A stretch of 64,000 nucleotides of DNA from contig JAJEHL010000008.1 in NCBI GenBank assembly GCA_022823725.1, forward strand, positions 41,663 through 105,662. Reading direction: 5' to 3'. Both the position numbers and the translations under genes were made by a program. The stretch is from Candidatus Latescibacterota bacterium (lineage in GTDB: Bacteria; Latescibacterota; UBA2968). Shown here one piece after another: positions 19,900-29,086 of the stretch (positions are counted from its first letter, which is position 1; the number at the start of each line of letters is the position of its first letter). The notes below the pieces were generated by a model, which made no database searches, was not told the DNA's origin, and saw nothing but the letters and a program-made list of their open reading frames with translations.

Positions 19900-20715
19900 C
19901 TATTCAAATTTTCTCTCAGTTCTGGTTTTTTCCCAGGTACGCACCACGCGAACGAGCCTCGTACCGAGAATTTTATCGTGAAGTGCCCGATTGTCGCGAT
20001 CCCATAGCATCCACAGACCACTAAGTCCCAGTGTGGCGATAAAAATTATAGGCTGTAGAACAAATCTGCCCACCGCTTGTGACCAGGTTGGAACACCGCC
20101 TCCAACGCGCTCGACCCGAATCCCCAATTCGCGCATTCCAGGGGTAAATCCAGAACGCGCCCACCCCGATAAGGTCATGAAGACCCGGAAAACGAGTAAA
20201 ATGATCAGGATGATGCCAAAATCGTTCCAGATAAGCATCGCCCTGCTCTGTGCTGCGGGGTCTCCCTCAATCAATCCAACAGCGATGTCCTTCGCACTAC
20301 CCACAAAACCCGTGATGTCTGACCAGAGATCGTCGGATTGATTGCCACCGCCGCCACCTCGCCCGCCGCGTCCACCGCGTCCGCCTCGTCCACCACCGCC
20401 GGCACTTGCGGTTGGGGCACTTGGAAAAAGAACGCTTTTGAGAAGAAAAAAAATCAAAAAGGGAACGAGCACTTGCATGGAGAAATCAATCGCGCTCGAT
20501 GCGATGCGTCTCAAAAACCCGGGTGGCTCAATTATTGTACGTATGCGTGTAGCTTTTGAATCAAAGTCCTTTAAGCGCGCTTCAATTTCGTCCCTAACTT
20601 GATCGAATCGCTCTGGAAACAGGTCTCGGTCCAGATGTGCATAAATATCTTCGAGTTCTGAAAGCGAATAGTTCTGAAGCGATTCGACAAACGCTTCATT
20701 TCGGCTCTGCTCCAT
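19900..20715 (-). CDS. RDD-family membrane protein with internal RGG-rich insert
   Basis: RDD signature (SSAIDFSMQVLVPFLIFFLL...GFTPGMRELGIRV...ALHDKILGTRLVR) and GGGGRGGRGGRGGRGGGGG between TM segments. Confidence 0.75.
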   Translation of the reverse strand: MEQSRNEAFVESLQNYSLSELEDIYAHLDRDLFPERFDQVRDEIEARLKDFDSKATRIRTIIEPPGFLRRIASSAIDFSMQVLVPFLIFFLLKSVLFPSAPTASAGGGGRGGRGGRGGRGGGGGNQSDDLWSDITGFVGSAKDIAVGLIEGDPAAQSRAMLIWNDFGIILIILLVFRVFMTLSGWARSGFTPGMRELGIRVERVGGGVPTWSQAVGRFVLQPIIFIATLGLSGLWMLWDRDNRALHDKILGTRLVRVVRTWEKTRTERKFE

Positions 20716-20716
20716 G

Positions 20717-23700
20717 CTATTCCTTGCGGTCGGTTAGCGAATACAGCGTTGGGATCAGTACCAGGGTTACCAGTGTTGATACGACCAGGCCGCCGATAAC
20801 GGTAATGGCCATAGGCGCGCGTATCTCTGCGCCCTGTCCCACAGGGAATATCATACCCACTACAGCCATGACCACGACGAATACCTGTCCGGACAATATG
20901 CCATCCAGCGCGCCTTCGATGCTTTTGACAAGGGGCTGAAAATTGAAAACGCCCAGTGCCATAGGCAACAAACCGAGCACGGTTGTCGAGGTGGTCATTA
21001 AAATGGGACGCAGGCGTACTTTGCCCCCTTCTGCTATGGCCTCCATTTTGGGCATGCCTTGATCTCTTCGAAGGGTGTTGATATAATCGATGAGCACGAT
21101 GGCATTGTTGACGACAATGCCGGCGAGCATAATCAAACCGATGAGCACGACCACACTGATGGTTTGTCCGGTCAGGAGGAGCAAGGCAAAAACACCTACC
21201 AGCGCAAAAGGGATGGCAAACATGATCACGAAGGGGTGAACGAGCGATTCAAACTGCGATGCCATTACCAGATAAACGAGAAAGATCGCCAGTCCAATCG
21301 CCAATTGCATACTTTCAAACGACCGCTGTTGCTCTTCGTTTTGTCCACCCACTTTAATGGCAAAATCGGCGGGCAACTCCATCCGATCGATTTCGCGTTC
21401 GAGGTCTGCGACGACAGCACTCAGACTTCGCCCTACCAGGTTGGCTGAAATCAATGCCACGCGCTCCTGATCAATTCTGCGAATTTCAGCAGGTCCCATT
21501 TCCACCTGTAAATCGGCGACAACACTCAGAGGAACTGGCGATGGGGCATTGTTGGGGCTGATGATCAATCGTCTCAGATCATCTACTGTGCTTCGATGTT
21601 CCTCCTCGGCTCGGACGCGAATATCGACTCGCCGATCTCCTCGAGTAAATTGTGTGGCAACCTCTCCTTGAACCTGATTGCGGATAATCTCGCCAATGGC
21701 ATTAATCGTCGTACCCATTTGCGCCACACGCTTGCGGTCAAACCGAATTTGCACTTCAGGTGTACCGCCCTCGCTCGTGGTTTTAATATCTGTCAGTCCC
21801 GGGATGGTTTGCATGCGCGCCATCATTTCCCCGGCGATCATCTGTAGCGACTGCAAATTATAACCGGCGACTTCCACTTCGACGGGTGTGCGGGACGAGA
21901 ATAGCGATGGGCGAGTAAATTTTGTATCCACGGCGGGAATTTCCAGGATCATCTGGCGCAAGCGATCCATCACGGCAATTTCGCGATCTCGAATAATACC
22001 CTCGTGGAGTACGACATTGACTTCGCCTACATTTTCCCTTTCTTCTCCGCCTCCTCCGCCAGATGCCGATTGCGTGCCGACAATGCTGTACACCAGACGC
22101 ACTTCGGGTTGGCTGCGCACAATTCTCTCAATGGCTTGAATGGATTGCGTGGTCGCGACAAGGGGCGTACCCAGTGGCATTTCGACTGAAATTGAGAACT
22201 CTCCCTGGCTCATTTCGGGGATCAGTTCACTGCCCAGTCTATTGCCAAGTGTCGCAGTGCCGCCCAGGAGGGCTATTGCCAACCCAATTACATACAGGCG
22301 ATGCCTGAGTGCCCACCTGATAATGTGCGGATAGATGAGATAAGCGCGCCCAATCACTCTGTCGAAAAGCCAGAATAAGGGTGCCAGACAGGCCAGAATA
22401 CCGCGTCCGATCCATCCCGCAACCTTCCCGATCCATCCCATTATGTGGGCGGGGCCTTCTACGCCACCCCTGTGTCCACTTTCCTTTTTCCGTTGCTCTA
22501 CAGCGGCAAATTCGCCGATCCATGAAAACTCCAACGAAGCCAGCATAGGTATGACTGTGAGTGCGACGAGGAGGGAAGCGACAAGCGAATAGGTCACGGT
22601 GAGTGCCTGATCTCGGAAGAGTTGCCCAGCAATGCCTTCTACAAAGACAATGGGGACAAATACGCATATTGTCGTCATTGTAGAAGCCACCACAGCCTGC
22701 CCTACTTCAGACCCCCCTTTATTGGTGGCTTCACGCGGACCCATGCCGCTATCCTGATAACGCTGTACGCTTTCGAGTACGACGATTGAGTTGTCAACCA
22801 ACATGCCTATTCCCAGGGCGAGTCCACCCAATGACATGATGTTGAGACTCACATCCGATGCGTACATGAGGAAAAATGTGGCAACAACTGAAATGGGAAT
22901 GGATACGCTGATGATGCCCGTGCTTTTGGGGCTTTGCAAAAATAGATAGAGAACGATGATGGCCAAAAAACCGCCCAAAATAGCGGTGTTGAGGACCTCG
23001 GAGACCGAGTCTCTAATGAATGTCGATTGATCGGAGACGACCTCCATACGCGAATTACCGAGCAAATCGCCGGATGTGCGGCGGAATTGCTCGATGGCTT
23101 CTTTAACGGCTTGTGCAACTGTTACAGTGTTGGCATCGCCCTCTTTGTATATGGCCAGTTCGACGCTTTCTTGCCCGTCAATACGCGTGATTACCGTGCG
23201 TTCGCGATGTCCTCGGGTCACCAGTCCTACATCGGCCAATGTGATAACTGTGCCCTGTCGCTGGCCTACCACGATATCCTGAATTTCTTCTATTGTTTTA
23301 AATTCGTTGAATGTGCGAACCAGGTATTCCGCTTCGCCGTCTTTGAGTTCTCCGCCCGTTAAGTTCACATTTTCCTGAGCTAAGCGATTGACAACCTGAG
23401 CGAGTGGAATGCGCAATGCAGCCAGTTTGGGTTGGTCGATCTCAACTTGTATTTCTTCTTCCAGCCCGCCATTGACGCGCACAGAGGCGACTCCTTCAAG
23501 GCTTTCCAGTTCGGGCTTAATTTCTTCTTCGGCCAGGAGGCGCAGCGAAATCAAACTTTCTTCGCCGTAGAGGCCGATACGCATGATGGGGTCGAGCGAA
23601 GGGTCAAATCTCAACAGTACGGGTTTTCTCACGTCCTGTGGCAGGCGCACTTGATCGAGCTTCTCTCGTATATCGAGTGAAGCAAAATCCATGTCCGTGC

Positions 23701-23992
23701 CCCAGGCGAATTCCACGACCACATCCGATATGCCAGGGCGCGAGGCTGAGGTTACCCGGATAACGCCGTTTACCACACCCACAGACCCCTCAATTGGTTC
23801 GGTGATTAAGCGTTCCATCTCCGAGGGTGCTGTACCTTCGTATTCTGTGCGTACCGTCAGGGTGGGATAGGTGATGTCGGGGAGCAGGTTAATCGATAGG
23901 CGCTGAAAAGCCACCAGGCCGAATAGCACTGCCGCAGCTACAAACATAGTTACTGTTACCCGTCGCCGGGTCGAAAATTCAATGAGTTTCAT
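20717..23992 (-). CDS. RND-family efflux transporter permease (AcrB/HAE1-like)
   Basis: Full-length RND: FEFSTRRRVTVTMFVAAAVLFG, INLLPDITYPTLTVRTEYEGTAPSEMERLITEPIE, GLALGIGMLVDNSIVVLES, VNNAIVLIDYIN. Confidence 0.93.
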   Translation of the reverse strand: MKLIEFSTRRRVTVTMFVAAAVLFGLVAFQRLSINLLPDITYPTLTVRTEYEGTAPSEMERLITEPIEGSVGVVNGVIRVTSASRPGISDVVVEFAWGTDMDFASLDIREKLDQVRLPQDVRKPVLLRFDPSLDPIMRIGLYGEESLISLRLLAEEEIKPELESLEGVASVRVNGGLEEEIQVEIDQPKLAALRIPLAQVVNRLAQENVNLTGGELKDGEAEYLVRTFNEFKTIEEIQDIVVGQRQGTVITLADVGLVTRGHRERTVITRIDGQESVELAIYKEGDANTVTVAQAVKEAIEQFRRTSGDLLGNSRMEVVSDQSTFIRDSVSEVLNTAILGGFLAIIVLYLFLQSPKSTGIISVSIPISVVATFFLMYASDVSLNIMSLGGLALGIGMLVDNSIVVLESVQRYQDSGMGPREATNKGGSEVGQAVVASTMTTICVFVPIVFVEGIAGQLFRDQALTVTYSLVASLLVALTVIPMLASLEFSWIGEFAAVEQRKKESGHRGGVEGPAHIMGWIGKVAGWIGRGILACLAPLFWLFDRVIGRAYLIYPHIIRWALRHRLYVIGLAIALLGGTATLGNRLGSELIPEMSQGEFSISVEMPLGTPLVATTQSIQAIERIVRSQPEVRLVYSIVGTQSASGGGGGEERENVGEVNVVLHEGIIRDREIAVMDRLRQMILEIPAVDTKFTRPSLFSSRTPVEVEVAGYNLQSLQMIAGEMMARMQTIPGLTDIKTTSEGGTPEVQIRFDRKRVAQMGTTINAIGEIIRNQVQGEVATQFTRGDRRVDIRVRAEEEHRSTVDDLRRLIISPNNAPSPVPLSVVADLQVEMGPAEIRRIDQERVALISANLVGRSLSAVVADLEREIDRMELPADFAIKVGGQNEEQQRSFESMQLAIGLAIFLVYLVMASQFESLVHPFVIMFAIPFALVGVFALLLLTGQTISVVVLIGLIMLAGIVVNNAIVLIDYINTLRRDQGMPKMEAIAEGGKVRLRPILMTTSTTVLGLLPMALGVFNFQPLVKSIEGALDGILSGQVFVVVMAVVGMIFPVGQGAEIRAPMAITVIGGLVVSTLVTLVLIPTLYSLTDRKE

Positions 23993-23996
23993 AGGT

Positions 23997-25583
23997 TTAA
24001 TTACCTCGTCCGCCTCGTGCTGGTATTAATCCTTTTTCTCGCATCTCAGCCACAAAAGCGCGGAGTTTGTCCATATTTGTTGCGAGTTCGGGGTCGTCTT
24101 TCACGCGCTTTTCGTATTCGGCTTTGACTTCGGGAAAGCGCTCAATCATGCGTTTCATGCGGTCTGTGAGATCACCGCCGCCTCGTCCACCACCTTGTCC
24201 CATTTGTCCGCGTCCCTGCCTGCCCTGCCCATCACCACCTTGCCCCATCTGACCGCGTCCACGTCCTTGTCCATCACCACCTGCAAATCCTCTGCCTTGT
24301 CCACCCTGTCCCATCTGTCCACGCCCCTGCCTACCCTGTCCGCCTTCAGCCATTTGTCCGCGTCCAGCGCGTCCTTCGCCTTGTCCCATCTGTCCGCGTC
24401 CCTGCCTACCCTGTCCACCCTGTCCCATCTGTCCACGTCCACCAGCGCGACCCTGTCCACCGCGTCCGGCAAATGCGGGAGGTGCTGCCTCGCCTACGAG
24501 GCGTACGGAAGAACCGGGCCGCAATCCTTCCTGCCCTACGGTAATGACTTGCTCTCCCTGGGAAAGACCCGAGAGAATTTCTAAACGGTCACTGTCTGTA
24601 AAGCCGATTTCAATGCGCCTGCGTTGTGCCTGACCACGCCCGCTTTCGGGATCGGTTTCAAAGGTGAATACCTGGTTGCCTTCTCCTTCGAGTACGAGGG
24701 CTTTTTTGGGAATAACCAGGGTGTTTCTTCGCGTTTCCGTGATAATATAAACCGAGGCAAACATTCCCGGGCGCAGCAGACTTGCATCGGTTCGAGGTAT
24801 CTCAACGGTTACTTTAACCGTGCCGCTTTCGGGATCTACCACCGGGCTGATCATTTTGACTGTGCCCGTAAATTCTCTTTCAGGTGCGGCTTCAACAGTA
24901 ATGCGCGCGGTCTGCCCTACGGTGATTTTGCCAAAGTCCTTTTCGGTTACCTGGATGCGTGCAAGCAGGGGGTCGAATTTAGCTACGGAGGCGACCACCT
25001 GATTGTTGGTGACCATGTTGCCGACTTCAATATTTCTCAGCGTCATAATACCTTCAATGGGTGATCTAATCGCCGTATAACTCAAATCGAGTTTGGCCTG
25101 TTCGAGTTGTGCTTTGGACGATTCGAATTGGGTCTTGGCATTTTCATAAGACTGTTTGCTGCCCAGGTTGCGCTCAAATAAGGCATCTTCGCGTTCATAC
25201 CGCTGTTTGGCCTCTTGATGGGCAACTTCTCGCTGTGCGACGCTGATTTGGGCAGCGTCGGCATCGAGCCGCGCCATGATGGTACCCACGCGTACGGGGT
25301 CGCCTTCTTCTTTTAGTAATGCGATGACCTGCCCGGCTCTGCGCGCTCGAACGTCAACCCATCTTTCGGCTTCGAGTGTCGTGTTTTTGAGAATATATGC
25401 AGAAATGTCCCCTCGTTGTACAGCCTCGACCTTGACGGGCGCAGCAGCGCCACCGCCGCGTCCAGCACGTCCACCGCGTCCAGCACGTCCGCCTTGTGCC
25501 TGTTGTGCTTCTTCTTCACCACAGGCAAAGAGCGCGAGAAAAAGCAGCATGAACCATCGGCAATTAGCTATTTTTTTTATCAT
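23997..25583 (-). CDS. RND periplasmic adaptor (HlyD/MFP) with long C-terminal G/R/Q/M low-complexity tail
   Basis: MFP core (YILKNTTLEAERWVDVRARRAGQVIALLKEEGDPVRVG...ARITVEAAPEREFTGTVKMISPVVDPESGTVKVTVEI). Confidence 0.9.
   Translation of the reverse strand: MIKKIANCRWFMLLFLALFACGEEEAQQAQGGRAGRGGRAGRGGGAAAPVKVEAVQRGDISAYILKNTTLEAERWVDVRARRAGQVIALLKEEGDPVRVGTIMARLDADAAQISVAQREVAHQEAKQRYEREDALFERNLGSKQSYENAKTQFESSKAQLEQAKLDLSYTAIRSPIEGIMTLRNIEVGNMVTNNQVVASVAKFDPLLARIQVTEKDFGKITVGQTARITVEAAPEREFTGTVKMISPVVDPESGTVKVTVEIPRTDASLLRPGMFASVYIITETRRNTLVIPKKALVLEGEGNQVFTFETDPESGRGQAQRRRIEIGFTDSDRLEILSGLSQGEQVITVGQEGLRPGSSVRLVGEAAPPAFAGRGGQGRAGGRGQMGQGGQGRQGRGQMGQGEGRAGRGQMAEGGQGRQGRGQMGQGGQGRGFAGGDGQGRGRGQMGQGGDGQGRQGRGQMGQGGGRGGGDLTDRMKRMIERFPEVKAEYEKRVKDDPELATNMDKLRAFVAEMREKGLIPARGGRGN
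24180..24475 (-). repeat. Tandem low-complexity repeat encoding GQGRQGRGQMGQGG units within the MFP
   Basis: Repeated TGTCC(C/A)(C/A)CCT-rich units on + strand (CCTTGTCCCATCTGTCCGCGTCCCTGCCTACCCTGTCC...). Confidence 0.85.
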
Positions 25584-25654
25584 TCTTCCATCCTCTCAAA
25601 TCTTTGAAGAAAGTAAATAATTACTCACTTATTTTTTTTATAAAATTCTTTTTG

Positions 25655-26041
25655 TCACTCGGCCTGATTGCCGGGAGACCTGTTTTTGCGCTGACGATGC
25701 CGCAGAGCCTCTTGTTCGGCCATCATATCATCAAATTCTTTGCGCTGATCGGGCGTCAAGATTTCCCGAATTTGAGCGCGGGTTGTGTTTCTCACTTTTC
25801 CAAATTCTGAGCGATAGGCCGTGTTGATATCGACCATGCATTTGCGCCCTTGTTCGAGGATTGTGTCCAACTGCGCTTTCTGACCCTCTGACAGGTCGAG
25901 CTTTGCCACCATTTCAGACAGGCGCACTCGCCTCTTTCCAGAATCACCAGACGCGAGACTTTCGTAAACAGTCCCTATTACCGCGCCGAGTAAGAGACAC
26001 AAAACGATCAGGCATATAAAGCGGAAACGCGAAATAAACAT
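25655..26041 (-). CDS. Spy/CpxP-like periplasmic protein
   Basis: Signal anchor, then LSEMVAKLDLSEGQKAQLDTILEQGR...REILTPDQRKEFDDMM (LTxxQ-type motifs). Confidence 0.65.
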   Translation of the reverse strand: MFISRFRFICLIVLCLLLGAVIGTVYESLASGDSGKRRVRLSEMVAKLDLSEGQKAQLDTILEQGRKCMVDINTAYRSEFGKVRNTTRAQIREILTPDQRKEFDDMMAEQEALRHRQRKNRSPGNQAE

Positions 26042-26053
26042 AATAAGAACCTT

Positions 26054-26527
26054 CTAACGCGTGTTGTCTGATAAGACGAGGTCGAGCACGCGGTCTTTGG
26101 AAAAATCATCTTCGGTCAAACTCACAACTTCTCGAACCTCTCGGTCGAGCGAACTTTGCAAAAAAGCATCCAGCGTGACGGGTTCAACAGTTCTGTCCAG
26201 GCGTTGGGTTAAAAATGCCAGAGAGCCAATAGAAATCAGCAATATTGCGGCAGTGGCGAATTTTTGAAACCCCCATCTGTTCTTCATTCGCGCCATTTCT
26301 TCCCGGACTTTTATATCTACACGCCGTACAAAAAATTGATCGGGTGCAGGTGGGGACCAGGCCGCAAAAAGTTGTCGCACCCGCACCATCTCGGCCAGTT
26401 CACGCCTGAGACTATCGGACACGCGCAATAGCTTCTCAACTCTGGTCCGTTCTGCTTCTGTAAGCGCATCGTCGAGATAAGCCGACAACAGTTCGCAGTT
26501 GATGTCAACGGTGTTATCTGCGTCCAT
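26054..26527 (-). CDS. Anti-sigma factor (ZAS-like, apparently without zinc ligands), one TM
   Basis: NCELLSAYLDDALTEAERTRVEKLL, TM AAILLISIGSLAFL; immediately downstream of the ECF sigma gene. Confidence 0.75.
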   Translation of the reverse strand: MDADNTVDINCELLSAYLDDALTEAERTRVEKLLRVSDSLRRELAEMVRVRQLFAAWSPPAPDQFFVRRVDIKVREEMARMKNRWGFQKFATAAILLISIGSLAFLTQRLDRTVEPVTLDAFLQSSLDREVREVVSLTEDDFSKDRVLDLVLSDNTR

Positions 26528-26529
26528 AT

Positions 26530-27138
26530 TTACGCCTCAATCCAGTTGTCGTATTGTACTTGCAAAATTTCGCGGAGTTTTGTCCGTCCGCGAAACAGGC
26601 GAGATTTCACGGTTCCTATCGAGCATTTGAGCAATTCGGCAATTTCTTCGTAGGCCAGGCCTTCAATTTCTCTCAATACAAAGGTCACGCGATATTCTTC
26701 CGATAGATCATTCAGGGCGCGTTCGAGAATTTCTTGAAGCTCCCGCCGTTCAACGCGCACATCTGCATTTGGGGGCTGGCCCACCCAGATGCGCGGTGCG
26801 TCCCAATTTTCTCGATGTTCATCCAGAGAAACAAAGCTGCGCCGATGTCTGGATTTGAGATGGTCTAAGCAGCAATTTACAGCGATGCGGTGTACCCATG
26901 TTGAAAATTGCGATTGTCCTCGAAATCGTTTCAGGGCGCGAAATGCTTTTAGAAATGCTTCTTGCGCCAAATCGTCGGCTTCGTCGAGATCGCCAATGAA
27001 GCTGTAAACTGTATTGTACACGCGTTCATGGTGTCGCTGTACCAGCACAGAAAAAGCCTCTGTGTTGCCTTCTAAGACCCGGGCAACGATTTGGATATCT
27101 TCAACATGTGAAAAATTGGACGATTTGAAATCGCGCAT
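26530..27138 (-). CDS. ECF RNA polymerase sigma factor (RpoE-like)
   Basis: VYNTVYSFIGDLDEADDLAQEAFLKAFRAL...FSTWVHRIAVNCCLDHLKSRHRR...YRVTFVLREIEGLAYEEIAELLKCSIGTVKSRLFRGR. Confidence 0.95.
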   Translation of the reverse strand: MRDFKSSNFSHVEDIQIVARVLEGNTEAFSVLVQRHHERVYNTVYSFIGDLDEADDLAQEAFLKAFRALKRFRGQSQFSTWVHRIAVNCCLDHLKSRHRRSFVSLDEHRENWDAPRIWVGQPPNADVRVERRELQEILERALNDLSEEYRVTFVLREIEGLAYEEIAELLKCSIGTVKSRLFRGRTKLREILQVQYDNWIEA

Positions 27139-27164
27139 TGTTCCTACCTCTGAGACAGAAACCG

Positions 27165-27575
27165 CTATTTATCGGGTTCCGCTGTGGCATTGGTAATCCG
27201 TCTGATTCCCACACCTCTGACGAGGTCCAGAATCGACATCACATCGCCATAAGGCAATTGGCGGTCTGCCCGCAAAATCAGGCCCCCACTTTCATCGATG
27301 TCCGCTGCGTGTTGTTTTAATAATTCCCGCAATGTCGTTTGATCGACGGCCTGACCATCCAATGCCATTTGACCATCTGCCGATATGTTGAGAATATAAC
27401 GCCTCGCGTGCTGCGTTTTTTCCGCGTGTGCCATAGCGGGCAGCTCGACTTTGAGCGCGGATTGATCGACAAATTGCGTGGTTACGAGAAAAAATGTAAG
27501 CAATAAAAACAGGACGTCGATCAAAGAGGTCACATTGATGGCCGGGCGGCGTTTGCCGGGCATTTGCAATCGCAT
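27165..27575 (-). CDS. ExbD/TolR-family biopolymer transporter
   Basis: INVTSLIDVLFLLLTFFLVTTQF...LRADRQLPYGDVMSILDLVRGVGI. Confidence 0.9.
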   Translation of the reverse strand: MRLQMPGKRRPAINVTSLIDVLFLLLTFFLVTTQFVDQSALKVELPAMAHAEKTQHARRYILNISADGQMALDGQAVDQTTLRELLKQHAADIDESGGLILRADRQLPYGDVMSILDLVRGVGIRRITNATAEPDK

Positions 27576-27577
27576 CG

Positions 27578-28201
27578 CTATCCACCTTCGGATCCTTGAA
27601 ATCCCCGGAGTTTTTTTAGCAGAGTGTTGGCGTATTTCTCAATTTCCAAAATCAGGCTTTCTGCCCGACTGCTGTATAGATTGTAAAATACAAGTGATGG
27701 AATTGCAATAAAAAGTCCGGCAGCAGTCGTTAGAATCGCTTCGGAAATACCCCCTGCCAGGAGATTGGCCTGCCCTACGCCCACTTCTGAAACCTGTTGA
27801 AAAACTTTAATCATGCCCAAAACAGTGCCCAAAAGTCCCAAAAGCGGCGAAACTCCCGCTACGGTTTCCAGAACTACCAATCCCTTCTGCAATACCCCCA
27901 TCTCCTGGCGGCCCTGATCCAGAATACTTTCTCGGATCTCTTCTAAGGATAAATGTCGATTGTCTAATCCCGCGCGCATCACTGCAGAGAAAGGACCTTT
28001 GTGTTGCCTGCAGACGTTCAAAGCCAGCCCAATGTCTTCGGATCCTTGAATATTGTCGATTACACTGACAATCTCGGGTCGGATGATGGCGCGACGGCGC
28101 AGTGCAAATCCGCGCTCAATTGCAATGCCCAAAGCCAGTACTGAGCACAAAGTCAGAGGATACATCATGAGACCACCCTGTTCAAATAGTGCCCAGCCCA
28201 T
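27578..28201 (-). CDS. MotA/TolQ/ExbB-family proton channel
   Basis: MGWALFEQGGLMMYPLTLCSVLALGIAIERG...GVSPLLGLLGTVLGMIKVFQQ...SEAILTTAAGLFIAIPSLVFYN. Confidence 0.9.
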   Translation of the reverse strand: MGWALFEQGGLMMYPLTLCSVLALGIAIERGFALRRRAIIRPEIVSVIDNIQGSEDIGLALNVCRQHKGPFSAVMRAGLDNRHLSLEEIRESILDQGRQEMGVLQKGLVVLETVAGVSPLLGLLGTVLGMIKVFQQVSEVGVGQANLLAGGISEAILTTAAGLFIAIPSLVFYNLYSSRAESLILEIEKYANTLLKKLRGFQGSEGG

Positions 28202-28205
28202 ATTA

Positions 28206-29060
28206 TTATCGCCTTTGTCCTTTTCCAAAAATTAAATATTCAAAAGTACCCACAATTTCGAGGTACTCATCCGGAAAATCGGGTGGTAATGCCTTGAATG
28301 GTGCCGAGAGTTCAACAGCTTTCAGGCTCGTATCGCGCAACAAGTCATGGCCCTTATAGTCGATCAGTTCGGGGCCTTCGAGCCGACCATCGCGCCAGAT
28401 TCTAAATTTTACCTGGGTCATGCCGTCGATCATACCCAACTCGAATGCGCGGGGTGGATAAATATGGCGGTCAATATGTCGCTGGAGATATTGCATATAG
28501 GGCGCATAGTCCCAGGCATACGTGCTCAGTTGCAAGCCACCGCGTTCGAGTGCACGGGTTTTGCGGTTGTCCATATCTATGCGCACTTGAGGCAGTACCT
28601 CCCCACCCAGCACTGCGCGTTCTCGATCTTTTTGCGCTTCTTCGGGATTTTTCTGCAACTCATCCTTAAAGCTAAAGGGATTGTCGGTGGTTTCCTGCGT
28701 GCGTTCTGCGCCTGGTGTCTCACTGCGCGACTTCCCCTGTGCTGGCGTCGCTATGTTCTTTGCCCGCGATATGCCATCAGAAAATGGCAAGTGGCTTTCG
28801 GGCAAAGGGGCCGTTTGTTGATCGCGAGAGATGTTATCGCGCTCTGCGAGCAATGTGGTTTCTTCGGGCGGGGCGTCGTCTCGATTTTGGGGCACATCGA
28901 CAAATTCAAATGTCAGAGGCGGTGATGTGGGTATTTTTTCTGGTTGCGGCGCAATGATCGCAGCCCGCCACAGCGGGTTCTCCAGGAGCAGGAATAGAAT
29001 GTGCAGCAGAATGGCTGCGGTATAAGCCCAGAGGTATGGATTGTTGAATCGCGTTGCCAT
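28206..29060 (-). CDS. TonB-like energy-transducer protein
   Basis: Single N-terminal TM, Pro/charged linker, C-terminal YMQYLQRHIDRHIYPPRAFELGMIDGMTQVKFRIWRDGRLEGPELIDYKGHDLLRDTSLKAVELSAPFKALP. Confidence 0.8.
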   Translation of the reverse strand: MATRFNNPYLWAYTAAILLHILFLLLENPLWRAAIIAPQPEKIPTSPPLTFEFVDVPQNRDDAPPEETTLLAERDNISRDQQTAPLPESHLPFSDGISRAKNIATPAQGKSRSETPGAERTQETTDNPFSFKDELQKNPEEAQKDRERAVLGGEVLPQVRIDMDNRKTRALERGGLQLSTYAWDYAPYMQYLQRHIDRHIYPPRAFELGMIDGMTQVKFRIWRDGRLEGPELIDYKGHDLLRDTSLKAVELSAPFKALPPDFPDEYLEIVGTFEYLIFGKGQRR

Positions 29061-29086
29061 GTGCCCGTTCTACCTTTAATTGTTTT

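Noticed and set aside
24155-24584. Both-strand Ser/Thr/Pro- or Asp/Val-rich ORFs at the MFP tail
   Set aside because: Alternative frames of the GQM/RGG-encoding tandem repeat.
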